Below the pieces are notes generated by a model, which saw only the letters and a program-made list of their open reading frames with translations, did not search any database and was not told where the DNA came from. The translations under genes were made by a program, and so were the position numbers. DNA of 64,000 bases from Gluconobacter vitians (lineage in GTDB: Bacteria; Pseudomonadota; Alphaproteobacteria; Acetobacterales; Acetobacteraceae): positions 124,001-188,000 of the forward strand of contig NZ_JABCQG010000003.1 of the NCBI RefSeq assembly GCF_015244565.1, given 5' to 3'. Within the stretch, counting starts at the first letter, position 1, and each line of letters starts with the position of its first letter. This document shows, in pieces, positions 46,586 through 54,648 of the stretch.

Positions 46586-47103
46586 TCGTCGGGTTTGGAT
46601 TGCTGCTGCTTCTGGCGCTTGCGGGGCTGGGCAAGGATGGGCGGGGTTTGCCGCTCTATGGGGCGGTCTGCGCTTTTGCAGGGGCGACAGTCTGTTCGGG
46701 GCTGATGGCGCTTCTGACGTCTGTGGCGCTGATCGGGCTGAATGGTCTGGCCTGGGCATGGCTGCGGCGGTTTGCGGCGGAAGCGCCGGACCGGGCGGCT
46801 GTCCTGCCGGTTGTGGGGACGCTTGTGCTCCTGCTGGCACTTGGGCTGTCCGGTGCGGGACTTGGACTGGCGCCGGTTCTGGGCGCGGGCGCGGTTCTGG
46901 CCGGGCTGTGTGGTGCGGCATGGGGCGCGCCGCTGGTGCAGTTCACCGGTCTGCTGCGGGCTGCGGACGGGCTTATTGTCGTGTCCTGCGTTCTGCATTC
47001 CTGGCCGCTTTTCATGGCGGCTCTGAGCCTTTGGGGCGTGCTGGCGGCCCTTGGCGTCACGCTTCTGCCGCGTCTGGCCTGGCGTCGGGTGGAGGAGGTC
47101 TGA
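46582..47103 (+). CDS. Small HyfE-like membrane subunit
   Basis: This 173-residue membrane protein has about five to six helices (IVGFGLLLLLALAGLGKDGR; VLPVVGTLVLLLALGLSGAG; ADGLIVVSCVLHSWPLFMAA). Its position between the HyfC-like and HyfF-like genes matches HyfE. Sequence resemblance is weak and the call is mostly contextual. The ATG overlaps the previous stop (ATGA) and its TGA shares a base with the next ATG (TGATG). Confidence 0.55.
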   Translation: MIVGFGLLLLLALAGLGKDGRGLPLYGAVCAFAGATVCSGLMALLTSVALIGLNGLAWAWLRRFAAEAPDRAAVLPVVGTLVLLLALGLSGAGLGLAPVLGAGAVLAGLCGAAWGAPLVQFTGLLRAADGLIVVSCVLHSWPLFMAALSLWGVLAALGVTLLPRLAWRRVEEV

Positions 47104-48191
47104 TGCATCCGCTTGCCCCGATCGGAACGCTGTTTGCCGTGACCGTCTGGCCGCTTCTGGCGGCGTTTCTGCTGCTTCTGACGCCTGAAAACCGTCAGGC
47201 CGCCAGCAGTCTGACTTTTGCCGTGGCTGGACTGGTTATCACACCGCTGGCTGTCTGGCTGATGCCGGGAACGGACGCACTGGCGGCAGCCTGTTCGTGC
47301 ATCGTGACGGCCATTCCGCTTTTACTCCCGCCAGCACAGGACCGGACCGGCCGGGTTCTGCCATTTCTTGTCACGGGCTGTGCGCTTCTGGCGCTGAACA
47401 TCCATTCGGCCTTTGCCGTGACTGTATTGTGTGGTGCGGGCACGGTTCTTCTGGCCTGGCGGGAAGGTCGGGGGCGGCGGAAGGCTCTGGTCGTGTGGGA
47501 CATCGCGCGCAGCAGGCTGGGTGGCGTCGTGCTGGGGCTTCTGGGGGCGTCGCTTCTGCCAATGCCGCAGTCCTCGCTGGGGGCGGTATTACTGACGGTC
47601 GGGCTGTGCATGGTGGCGGGACTCGGGCCATCGCCTGCGCCTGCACCCGAGGCGGCTCTGCTGGATACAGGGCTGCGGTTTTCGGCGCTGATGCTGATGT
47701 TTCGTCTGAGTGCGTATCCGCTGGTTCATCTGCTGATGCTGATCGCGGGGTTCGGAACGATCCTCATGCTGGTGACAGCGCGCTCCTCCGGCCGGGTCGT
47801 CTCACTGCCGATGTTGTCTGCGTTCGGTGCGCTGGCCGCGGCGACCGGGGAAGGGACGGAAATCGTTCTGCTGCTGCTGGCAGCACTGGGGCTGGCCGTT
47901 CTGGATCTGCGCGGTGCCGAGGGGACTGATGCGATTGCGGCGGGGGCTGCACCCTGGCCGGTGTTCTGTGCGCTTGTTGGCATCGGACGCTCGCTTGAGA
48001 CGGGGCAACTGATTCTGCTGATCGTATGCCTGCTCCCGGTTCTGTGGTTGGTGCGTCCTGCGACGCTTCTGCCGGCGTTCGGGCGTGGAGAGCGCGGCAT
48101 GGTGGCCGTGATGCAGGCGGTTCTGCTGCTGGGAGGGCTGTGCGGGCCGCTGTTTCTTGCCTGGCATCCGATGACGGGATGGCGGCCATGA
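47103..48191 (+). CDS. Short antiporter-like membrane subunit (HyfF position)
   Basis: This 362-residue polytopic membrane protein has around 10-11 helices and occupies the HyfF (NuoN/Mrp-like) place in the operon. HyfF is about 520 residues and carries membrane-embedded Lys/Glu residues for proton transfer. Here the helices contain very few ionisable residues (for example AEGTDAIAAG and VGIGRSLETGQLILL in the second half). MHPLAPIGTLFAVTVWPLLA is the N-terminus. A longer open frame upstream overlaps the previous gene and is not the start. The stop overlaps the next ATG by four bases. Confidence 0.55.
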   Translation: MHPLAPIGTLFAVTVWPLLAAFLLLLTPENRQAASSLTFAVAGLVITPLAVWLMPGTDALAAACSCIVTAIPLLLPPAQDRTGRVLPFLVTGCALLALNIHSAFAVTVLCGAGTVLLAWREGRGRRKALVVWDIARSRLGGVVLGLLGASLLPMPQSSLGAVLLTVGLCMVAGLGPSPAPAPEAALLDTGLRFSALMLMFRLSAYPLVHLLMLIAGFGTILMLVTARSSGRVVSLPMLSAFGALAAATGEGTEIVLLLLAALGLAVLDLRGAEGTDAIAAGAAPWPVFCALVGIGRSLETGQLILLIVCLLPVLWLVRPATLLPAFGRGERGMVAVMQAVLLLGGLCGPLFLAWHPMTGWRP

Positions 48192-49627
48192 GAAGCATGG
48201 GACGGATCATTCGCAGTGGCGAGCGGGTCGCGCTGTCGCATTATCATCTTGATCCCGCGCAGTGGAGCGAGATGCTGACGGCGCCGGGAACGACGCTGCC
48301 GCTGATTTCCTGCTGGGCGGATGATGCCCGCGCTTACGTGCTTCTGTTGGAGGGGGACTGTCCGCTTCTGGCGAGTACAATCGTGGAAGACCGGCGCTAT
48401 CTTGCCCCGTCCTCGCGCTTTGCCGGCGCGGAATGGGGCGAGCGGGTGTCATATGATCTTTACGGCGTGGAAGCGATGGATGCCCGTGGGAACGGGGCTC
48501 CCGCGCTGGATGAAGGGGGCTGGACCTCGACCTGGCCGCTGTCCTCCCGTCCCGGACCTGCGGCAGGTGGGTTGCGGCCGCTGGCTGGGAGTCATTTGCT
48601 GCGTCCCGAGCAGACCGGACTGAGTGGCCCGCTGGAATTGTCCTTTGAGGTTCTGAAGGGGAAAATCCGGGACGTGGAGGTCTGCGCCGGGGCCGCGCAT
48701 CGCGGTCTGGTAGCCCGGCTGGTAGGAAAGACGCCGGAAGAGGCGATGCCGCTGGTGTCGCGTGTGACGGCGGGCGGGTTTGTGGCGCATCCGCTGGCTT
48801 TTGCCCGGGCCGTCGCACAGGCGCGCGGGCTGGTTCCGGGACCGGGGATCCGGGATGTCTGGATGATCCTGCTGGAGATCGAGCGGATCTCGATCCATCT
48901 GTTCGACATGGCGCGGACGGCACGCGGCGTGGATGCGGAGCTTCTGGCGACCCATTGCGATCATGCGCGGGAGGCGATTGCGAGGGCCTGTTCGGAGCAG
49001 GGTGTTTCGCGTCGGCTGATGGATATGGTGACCTGTGACGGGTTTCGCGACGGGCTGGAAATCGTGCCACTGGCGCAGGCTGTCCATGCGGCCATGCAGC
49101 CGCGTCTTGCGGCGCTGGAAGAGCTTCACCGGGTTTTTGCGCCGCGTCTGGACGGGGTCGCGACGCTGGATGCGCGACTGGCGGAGTGTTTTGCCGTGGG
49201 GGGCGTGACCGGGCGTGCGAGTGCTCGCAGCATGGACATGCGGCGGCGGGAAGCCGGGATGCGGCTGGAGGCATTGCGGGCGACGGGTTCGAGCCGGGGA
49301 GATGCCCGGGCGCGCGAAGGGCTTCGGCTTGCGGAAATCCGGGATTCGCTGGCGCTGATGGAGCGTATTCTGGGAAGTATCGGTCTGGAGGATGATGAGC
49401 CTGCGCCGGACCGGACGGAAGAAGGGATCGGTGTGGCTGAAGGCGCGCGCGGAGACGTCTGGTACTGGGTACGTCTGAAGGACGGGCGGATCGAAAGCCT
49501 GCATGTCCGCGATCCCGGCGTTTCCCTGCTGCCCGTTCTGGGAGCGATGCTGCGGGGTTACGCTGTCGATCGCGTTCCGGCGGCGCTGGGCTCGATCGGG
49601 CTGTCACCGGCGGGGATTGCGTTATGA
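48188..49627 (+). CDS. HyfG/NuoD-like large subunit lacking NiFe ligands
   Basis: This 479-residue soluble subunit fuses a NuoC-like N-terminal domain (to about residue 150) with a NuoD/hydrogenase-large-subunit domain. Alignment by eye to HyfG/HycE is good around AAHRGLVARLVGKTPEEAMP and IRDVWMILLEIERISIHLFD. The first metal motif (R-x-C-G-x-C..H) reads R192-V-T-A-G-G-F-V-A-H201 and has no cysteine. The second (D-P-C-x-x-C) is replaced by GSIGLSPAGIAL at the C-terminus. The NuoD quinone-loop histidine is also not evident. It cannot bind a NiFe centre. Start and stop overlap both neighbours (ATGA), so the gene is maintained in an operon. Confidence 0.8.
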   Translation: MRSMGRIIRSGERVALSHYHLDPAQWSEMLTAPGTTLPLISCWADDARAYVLLLEGDCPLLASTIVEDRRYLAPSSRFAGAEWGERVSYDLYGVEAMDARGNGAPALDEGGWTSTWPLSSRPGPAAGGLRPLAGSHLLRPEQTGLSGPLELSFEVLKGKIRDVEVCAGAAHRGLVARLVGKTPEEAMPLVSRVTAGGFVAHPLAFARAVAQARGLVPGPGIRDVWMILLEIERISIHLFDMARTARGVDAELLATHCDHAREAIARACSEQGVSRRLMDMVTCDGFRDGLEIVPLAQAVHAAMQPRLAALEELHRVFAPRLDGVATLDARLAECFAVGGVTGRASARSMDMRRREAGMRLEALRATGSSRGDARAREGLRLAEIRDSLALMERILGSIGLEDDEPAPDRTEEGIGVAEGARGDVWYWVRLKDGRIESLHVRDPGVSLLPVLGAMLRGYAVDRVPAALGSIGLSPAGIAL

Positions 49628-50109
49628 GCGGTGTGAGACGCGCAGGGCCTTTGAGCCTGCTTTATGCGTTCATGGATGCGACACGCTGGCGTCCGTCCAT
49701 GCAGGAAACGGCTCCGCGCCGGGAGCGTCCCATCGGGCTGTATGTGCTCGAGACCGGAGGGTGCGAGGGCTGCTTCATGGAAATCGAGTCTCTGAACGGG
49801 AGTGCCTTTGCGCTGGAGCAGGCCGGGTTTGTCTGTGTGACAGATCCGGCGGATGCGGACTGGCTGCTGCTGACGGGGGCCGTGACACGGGTCTGTGCTG
49901 AAATGGTGGACCGGGTGTGGCGGGCGATGCCACCGGGAAGATGCCTGATTGCGGTAGGGGCCTGCGCGGTGGATGGCGGCCCTTTTCCGGCCGGTTATGC
50001 GACGCTGGGCGGATTGCAGGCCCTGACGCCGGTGCGGCGTTCGATTGCGGGGTGTCCGCCATCGCCGGAAGACCTGCTGCGGGCCTTGCAGGAGCTTGCG
50101 CGGGGCTGA
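49624..50109 (+). CDS. HyfI/NuoB-like iron-sulfur small subunit
   Basis: This 161-residue protein matches the NuoB/HyfI/HycG small subunit carrying the proximal [4Fe-4S] cluster. Four cysteines are in the expected places: C47 and C50 (GGCEGC), C114 (VGACAVDGG) and C144 (IAGCPPSPEDLLRAL). It is the best-conserved member of the operon. The ferredoxin-like HyfH gene normally found just before HyfI is absent, so the route of electrons to this cluster is unclear. Its ATG overlaps the upstream stop. No hyp maturation genes or protease lie nearby. Confidence 0.85.
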   Translation: MSGVRRAGPLSLLYAFMDATRWRPSMQETAPRRERPIGLYVLETGGCEGCFMEIESLNGSAFALEQAGFVCVTDPADADWLLLTGAVTRVCAEMVDRVWRAMPPGRCLIAVGACAVDGGPFPAGYATLGGLQALTPVRRSIAGCPPSPEDLLRALQELARG

Positions 50110-50274
50110 AGTTCCTGTCTGCAGGCCGGAATTTTCCTGAAACAACGAAGTTTTGTCCCCGGACGACTTGCCGTAACACGGTTTCGCGTTAAAGCAGACG
50201 GACGCACTGGGTGCGTTTTCCATGAGGTTCGGTCGCCTGATACTCAGGTCACCGTATAGAGCACAGGGCTAGAG

Positions 50275-51210
50275 ATGGCTGATTATCGCCTTGGAATTGA
50301 TCTTGGTGGCACGAAGATCGAAATCGCGGTTCTGAATCGTTCGGGCGATCTCGTCCTGCGTGAACGCATTCCCAACCCCGGCATCTATAATGAAGCCGTG
50401 CTGGCCATTCGTGATCTGGTCACGGATGTGGACCACCGTCTGGGTGCGGTGCCGAGCCATCGCGTCTCGGCAGGGCAGCATACCTCCACGCTGGGTATCG
50501 GAATTCCGGGCTCCATCTCGCCCGAGACCGGTCTGATCAAAAACGCCAATGCGACCTGGCTGAACAACCAGCCTTTCGGTCATGATCTGGAATCCGCGCT
50601 TGCGCGTCCGGTCCGGACGGAAAATGACGCGAACTGCTTTGCGCTGTCCGAAGCGGCCGATGGCGCGGCCAAGGGTATGCTGACGGTGTTCGGTGTCATC
50701 ATCGGCACGGGCATGGGTGCGGGTATCGTCAATAACGGTCGCGTTCTTGAAGGACGTCACCACATTGCGGGCGAATGGGGTCATCTGCCTCTGCCCTGGC
50801 CGACGGAAGAAGACATGCCTGCGCGTGACTGTTTCTGTGGGAACAAGGGCTGCATGGAGCGCTATCTGTGCGGTCCGGCTCTGGCGGCAGACTGGAAAGG
50901 TCCGGGTCACCGTAACACGGCCGGGATCGAGGATGCGGCGGCCAATGGCGATCAGGCCGCGATTGCCGCTCTGGGCCGTTATACCGAGCGTTTTGCCCGG
51001 GCCTGCGCGATGGTCATCAACTTCCTTGATCCGGATGTGATCGTGCTCGGTGGCGGCGTGTCCAACCTGCATACGCTGTATGAGCGCGTGCCGCCGCTTC
51101 TGGCCAAGCATGTGATCACGCCGGTCTGCACGACGCCGATCGTGCGCAACAAGCATGGCGACAGCTCGGGCGTGCGTGGCGCGGCATGGCTGTGGGATGT
51201 GACGGAGTAA
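50275..51210 (+). CDS. ROK-family sugar kinase (fructokinase-like)
   Basis: This 311-residue cytoplasmic kinase has the ATP-phosphate motif GIDLGGTKIEIAVL and the ROK zinc signature CFCGNKGCMERYLCGPAL. Sugar-contact residues are in NDANCFALSEA and GEWGHLPLPWP, the latter typical of bacterial ROK fructokinases such as Mak. Fructose or glucose is the likely substrate, consistent with sugar entering the pentose phosphate pathway. AGGGCTAGAG precedes the ATG. The gene stands alone and ends at a strong hairpin. Confidence 0.9.
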   Translation: MADYRLGIDLGGTKIEIAVLNRSGDLVLRERIPNPGIYNEAVLAIRDLVTDVDHRLGAVPSHRVSAGQHTSTLGIGIPGSISPETGLIKNANATWLNNQPFGHDLESALARPVRTENDANCFALSEAADGAAKGMLTVFGVIIGTGMGAGIVNNGRVLEGRHHIAGEWGHLPLPWPTEEDMPARDCFCGNKGCMERYLCGPALAADWKGPGHRNTAGIEDAAANGDQAAIAALGRYTERFARACAMVINFLDPDVIVLGGGVSNLHTLYERVPPLLAKHVITPVCTTPIVRNKHGDSSGVRGAAWLWDVTE

Positions 51211-51231
51211 GCCAGTTCCTCGCTGGATATG

Positions 51232-51266
51232 AAAAAGGCCGCCCGATCATCCGGGCGGCCTTTTTT
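51232..51266. terminator. Bidirectional terminator between ROK kinase and pssA
   Basis: AAAAAGGCCGCCCG and CGGGCGGCCTTTTT flank a short ATCATC loop, with T-runs on both strands between convergent genes. Confidence 0.93.
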
Positions 51267-51282
51267 GTTGGCTTGTTTTCGT

Positions 51283-52164
51283 TCAGGCGGGCTCTTCTTC
51301 CACCGTTTCCGACATCTCCTCTGCCGCCTGTTTCAGGCGGTGATAGGAGCGGCGGGAGAAGGGCAGGATCGCGATATAGAGCAGTCCTGCACCGGCAAGC
51401 GCGCCCCAGGGGTCTGCGACCAGAAGGGCGGCATAGAGGCCGGTTCCGAGCATCAGGGGCAGGACATAGCGCGCCGGGACCTTGAAGTTCTTGAAGGACC
51501 AGACCGGCAGCGTCGAGACCAGCAGCAGGCCTGTGACGATCAGGCAGACGGCCGAGACAAGCGGCAGCCGGGCAAAGGCTGCCAGACCTTCGGCATGCAG
51601 GCGATCGGCTTCGAGGCCGAGGAAGACCGGGAACAGCACCAGTCCGGCTCCGGCCGGGGCCGGGACACCCGTAAAGAAGCTGTAGGAGTATTCCGGCTTG
51701 TCTTCGTCATCGAGGCTTGCATTGAAGCGGGCGAGCCGCAGTGCCATGCAGACCGTGAACAGGATGCAGGGGACGAACGCGTAGCGTCCGGCATGTTCGA
51801 GCGACCACATCAGCAGCACGAAGGACGGTGCCACGCCGAAGCAGACGAAGTCCGACAGGCTGTCGAACTCGGCGCCAAAGCGGGTGGCGCCCTTGAGCAG
51901 GCGCGCAATGCGCCCGTCCAGTCCGTCGATACAGGCCGCGATCAGCAGGGCCACGGCCGCGGGTTCGAACTGGTGTTCGAGCGCAAACCGCATGCCGCTG
52001 AGCCCGGCGCAGAGGCCGAGCATCGTCATGATGTTGGGGATGAGGCGGTTGAACGACGGCCCCCGCACGCGGGTGCGGGGATTGCGCCCCATGCGTCGGA
52101 GCCTGCGTCGGATGCGGCGTCTTTTAGCGGGGCGGATGGGTTCAACCGTTGGCGGTGTGGTCAT
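51283..52164 (-). CDS. pssA: CDP-diacylglycerol-serine O-phosphatidyltransferase
   Basis: PssA makes phosphatidylserine from CDP-diacylglycerol and serine. The 293-residue membrane protein carries the CDP-alcohol phosphotransferase motif DGLDGRIARLLKGATRFGAE followed by FDSLSD (D-x2-D-G-x2-A-R-x8-G-x3-D-x3-D). About eight helices are predicted. The N-terminus is very basic (RPAKRRRIRRRLRRMGRNPR). It starts 14 bases after psd, so the two consecutive steps to phosphatidylethanolamine are encoded together. Confidence 0.95.
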   Translation of the reverse strand: MTTPPTVEPIRPAKRRRIRRRLRRMGRNPRTRVRGPSFNRLIPNIMTMLGLCAGLSGMRFALEHQFEPAAVALLIAACIDGLDGRIARLLKGATRFGAEFDSLSDFVCFGVAPSFVLLMWSLEHAGRYAFVPCILFTVCMALRLARFNASLDDEDKPEYSYSFFTGVPAPAGAGLVLFPVFLGLEADRLHAEGLAAFARLPLVSAVCLIVTGLLLVSTLPVWSFKNFKVPARYVLPLMLGTGLYAALLVADPWGALAGAGLLYIAILPFSRRSYHRLKQAAEEMSETVEEEPA

Positions 52165-52178
52165 GAAAGGCGTCTGGC

Positions 52179-52856
52179 TCAGAGCTTCGCCAGGACAGTT
52201 TCGCCACCAACCATGGTCTGCCCTTCCACAACCAGGGGTTCAACGCCGGGCGGCAGGTAGACATCGGTGCGGGAGCCGAAGCGGATCAGGCCGAAACGCT
52301 CGCCGGCTTCCACGCGGTCGCCTTCTTCAACGAAGCACAGGATGCGGCGGGCGATCAGTCCGGCGATCTGGACAACACCGATATTGCGACCGTCCGGCAG
52401 GGTCAGGCGCAGTTCGTTGCGCTCGTTGTGTTCAGACGCCTTGTCGAGGCTGGCATTGAGGAACTTGCCGGCGTGATAGGCAATCTTCGTCACTTCACCG
52501 GCCGCTGGCATGCGGTTGATGTGGACGTTCAGCACGGAGAGGAACGTCGAGACACGCCAGACCGGGGTGTGGCCCATTTCCAGAGCGGCGGGCGGGGTGA
52601 CGAGCGCCACGGATGTGACGCGGCCATCAGCGGAGGCCAGCACCAGATCGGCGCGCGGTGGCGGGACGCGCTTGGGGTCGCGGAAGAAGTAGAGGCAGAA
52701 CGCCGTAAAGGCGATGCCGGCATTGCCCAGCAGGCGCGTGGGACGCCAGGGCGTGGCCCGTCCGAGCAGCCCGACGAGCGAACCCGCGAGGAGGAAGGGA
52801 GTCGCGGCGCGATGCGGCGGCGACAGGACAAGCTTGAAGGACTGGATCAGCGACAT
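52179..52856 (-). CDS. psd: Phosphatidylserine decarboxylase proenzyme
   Basis: Psd converts phosphatidylserine to phosphatidylethanolamine and is made as a proenzyme that self-cleaves to form a pyruvoyl group. At 225 residues it is the short alphaproteobacterial type. Membrane segments are near the N-terminus ([32 protein letters not shown]), followed by [20 protein letters not shown]. The cleavage site is Gly-Ser in [14 protein letters not shown] start at ATG 52856 ([20 protein letters not shown]); the upstream open frame has no resemblance. It is the first gene of psd-pssA. Confidence 0.95.
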   Translation of the reverse strand: MSLIQSFKLVLSPPHRAATPFLLAGSLVGLLGRATPWRPTRLLGNAGIAFTAFCLYFFRDPKRVPPPRADLVLASADGRVTSVALVTPPAALEMGHTPVWRVSTFLSVLNVHINRMPAAGEVTKIAYHAGKFLNASLDKASEHNERNELRLTLPDGRNIGVVQIAGLIARRILCFVEEGDRVEAGERFGLIRFGSRTDVYLPPGVEPLVVEGQTMVGGETVLAKL

Positions 52857-52945
52857 GGAACGCACTCTTACGGCACACGGCGGGAGGGTCAAGAATTCGC
52901 CACAAAGAAGGCGTTTTTCAGGCAGGTTTTCTGCTTCCGCCGCCT

Positions 52946-53662
52946 TCAGGCGGGCTCGGCCACCTGTCGGGGGAGCGGGGCGCACAGTTTTTCGTCGATC
53001 AGGGGCGTGCCTGCATAGACGTTCTTGCGGGCCGTGACGACATGCACTCCGCCGCAGGGCAGGCGCAGTGCGCGGCCTGCCCGTTCCATCAGGCGACCCT
53101 GCGTGACTGACAGTGCGGCGGGTGGAGTCATCAGCGCGGAGGAATGGTGTTCGATCCGGAACAGGGTCTGGTCGAGCAAGCGGGTCAGCTGGCCGCTGCT
53201 GTAAGGGATGCCGTGACCGAACGGTGTGGCGTCGGTATGGGCCCAGTAGCCCGAGCGGTTGGGGACCACCAGCGTCAGGACGCCGTCATCAGTAAGCGTG
53301 CGCCAGATGGCCCGCAGGAAATCCGGAGCAAAGCGGGTGAATTCGAGCCCGTGGACCACGAGGACACCGTCCATCGACAGGTCATCGAAGGGCAGGCGGC
53401 CGCTGTCGACGATGCAATCCCTGCGGGAGGGGCGAATGATTTTCTGCGTCTGCGGGTGGAGAAGGCGGGCGGACACCGCGCAGTCGGCACTGTCTGGAAG
53501 GTAGGGCGCCGTGTAGCCGATCCCCAGGATGCGGCGGCCCCGCATGGGGGGCATGAGGCTTTGCAAACGGTCATTGAGGAGCAGGGCCGTGCGCTGACCC
53601 TGCCGACTTTCATAGAAAGTGGTGGCATCATCGGAACGGGTGCGGGCCAGAGACGTCAGCAT
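52946..53662 (-). CDS. Class I SAM-dependent methyltransferase
   Basis: This 238-residue protein looks like a Rossmann-type methyltransferase. Motif I is [13 protein letters not shown], acidic and later motifs include [20 protein letters not shown], and [20 protein letters not shown] matches the usual post-motif III region. The motif I glycines are less regular than the E-x-G-x-G-x-G consensus. The substrate is unknown. It is divergent from gloB (40 bases between the starts), an arrangement seen in other Alphaproteobacteria. AGGTAA precedes the ATG. Confidence 0.85.
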   Translation of the reverse strand: MLTSLARTRSDDATTFYESRQGQRTALLLNDRLQSLMPPMRGRRILGIGYTAPYLPDSADCAVSARLLHPQTQKIIRPSRRDCIVDSGRLPFDDLSMDGVLVVHGLEFTRFAPDFLRAIWRTLTDDGVLTLVVPNRSGYWAHTDATPFGHGIPYSSGQLTRLLDQTLFRIEHHSSALMTPPAALSVTQGRLMERAGRALRLPCGGVHVVTARKNVYAGTPLIDEKLCAPLPRQVAEPA

Positions 53663-53702
53663 GCAGTTACCTAATCAGCAAGACAGTCCAAGGGGAACAG
53701 TC

Positions 53703-54419
53703 ATGCCACTCGATATCAAGCCGATTCCGGTTCTCTCAGACAATTATGCCTGGCTGCTGACTTCGACCGAGGGGCCGCGCGCCATTGTGGACCCCGGCGA
53801 GGCGGGGCCGATCATGGACGAGATCGGAGAGGGGCGGCTGGATATGATCCTGCTGACCCATCACCATGCCGATCATACGGGCGGGACGGATGCGCTGCGG
53901 GAGCGTTATGGCGCGAAAGTCTATGGGCCGCGCCAGAACAGGGAATGGCTGCCCCGGCTGGATCATGACGTTGAGGACGGAGAGAGCTTCCCGCTGGGGA
54001 ACACGCAGATCCGCGTTCTCTCAACACCGGGTCATGCGGTCGGTCATGTGTCCTATGTCGTGCCCGATGTGCCTGCGCTGTTCTGCGGCGATGTGCTGTT
54101 CAGTCTGGGCTGTGGACGTCTGCTGGAAGGGACGGTGCAGGAACTGTTCGACAGTCTGCACCGCTATGACAGTCTGCCGGACCGGACGCTTGTCTGTGCG
54201 GGGCATGAATATACCCGCTCCAATCTGGCTTTTGCGCTGCATGTTGATCCCGATAACGAGGCGTTGAAGGCGCGTGCCGGAGAAATCGAGCGTCTGCTGG
54301 AAGCGGGGCGGCCGACGCTGCCGGTAACATTGGGGATGGAACGAAAGACCAATCCTTTCCTGCGCGCACCGGATGTCGCGACCTTCGCACGGCTGCGAAA
54401 GGAAAAGGACAGCTTCTGA
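53703..54419 (+). CDS. gloB: Hydroxyacylglutathione hydrolase / GloB-like metallo-beta-lactamase
   Basis: Glyoxalase II hydrolyses S-lactoylglutathione to lactate and glutathione, completing methylglyoxal detoxification. The 238-residue protein has the binuclear metal motif LTHHHADHTGG, further ligands TPGHAVGHVSY and FCGDVLFSLGCGRL, and the C-terminal histidine in CAGHEYTRSN. The C-terminal helices (DPDNEALKARAGEIERL; ERKTNPFLR) match the GloB substrate domain. AGGGGAA precedes ATG 53703, so the 84-base upstream extension of the frame is not used. Confidence 0.93.
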   Translation: MPLDIKPIPVLSDNYAWLLTSTEGPRAIVDPGEAGPIMDEIGEGRLDMILLTHHHADHTGGTDALRERYGAKVYGPRQNREWLPRLDHDVEDGESFPLGNTQIRVLSTPGHAVGHVSYVVPDVPALFCGDVLFSLGCGRLLEGTVQELFDSLHRYDSLPDRTLVCAGHEYTRSNLAFALHVDPDNEALKARAGEIERLLEAGRPTLPVTLGMERKTNPFLRAPDVATFARLRKEKDSF

Positions 54420-54426
54420 GGATACG

Positions 54427-54461
54427 AAAAAAGCCCCGTCTCTTTTGAGCGGGGCTTTTTT
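54427..54461. terminator. Bidirectional terminator between gloB and the cyd operon
   Basis: AAAAAGCCCCG and CGGGGCTTTTT form the stem around TCTCTTTTGAG, with A/T runs on both sides, serving convergent transcripts. Confidence 0.93.
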
Positions 54462-54480
54462 ATGAAGCAGCTTCAGGCTG

Positions 54481-54630
54481 TTACCAGCCGAAGATGACCT
54501 TCTTGAGCAGTTCGGCTCCAAGGCCGACGACGACAACGCCGCCAGCCCAGATGGCCACGAACCAGCCCACACGTTTCATCCAGTTCAGGAACCCCGTCTT
54601 CTGATCGGGCTGTCCGTATTCGATGCGCAT
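54481..54630 (-). CDS. DUF2474 family small membrane protein (CydX-like)
   Basis: This 49-residue protein begins RIEYGQPDQKTGFLNWMKRV, has one transmembrane helix (GWFVAIWAGGVVVVGLGAEL), and ends LLKKVIFGW. It starts 18 bases after the cydB stop, with AGGGA nine bases before its ATG, and is followed by the operon terminator. Small proteins of this kind (DUF2474) commonly follow cyanide-insensitive cydAB genes and are thought to be analogous to CydX, stabilising the oxidase. The function here is inferred from position and topology. Confidence 0.85.
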   Translation of the reverse strand: MRIEYGQPDQKTGFLNWMKRVGWFVAIWAGGVVVVGLGAELLKKVIFGW

Positions 54631-54648
54631 GGGCCGGGTTCCCTGTTC

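Noticed and set aside
46536-47102. Upstream extension of the HyfF-like frame
   Set aside because: It overlaps the HyfE-like gene completely. The TGATG junction at 47101-47105 gives a natural coupled start.
44499-50109. Functional [NiFe] hydrogenase or formate hydrogenlyase
   Set aside because: All four NiFe-binding cysteines are missing from the large subunit and there are no maturation genes, formate dehydrogenase or HyfH.
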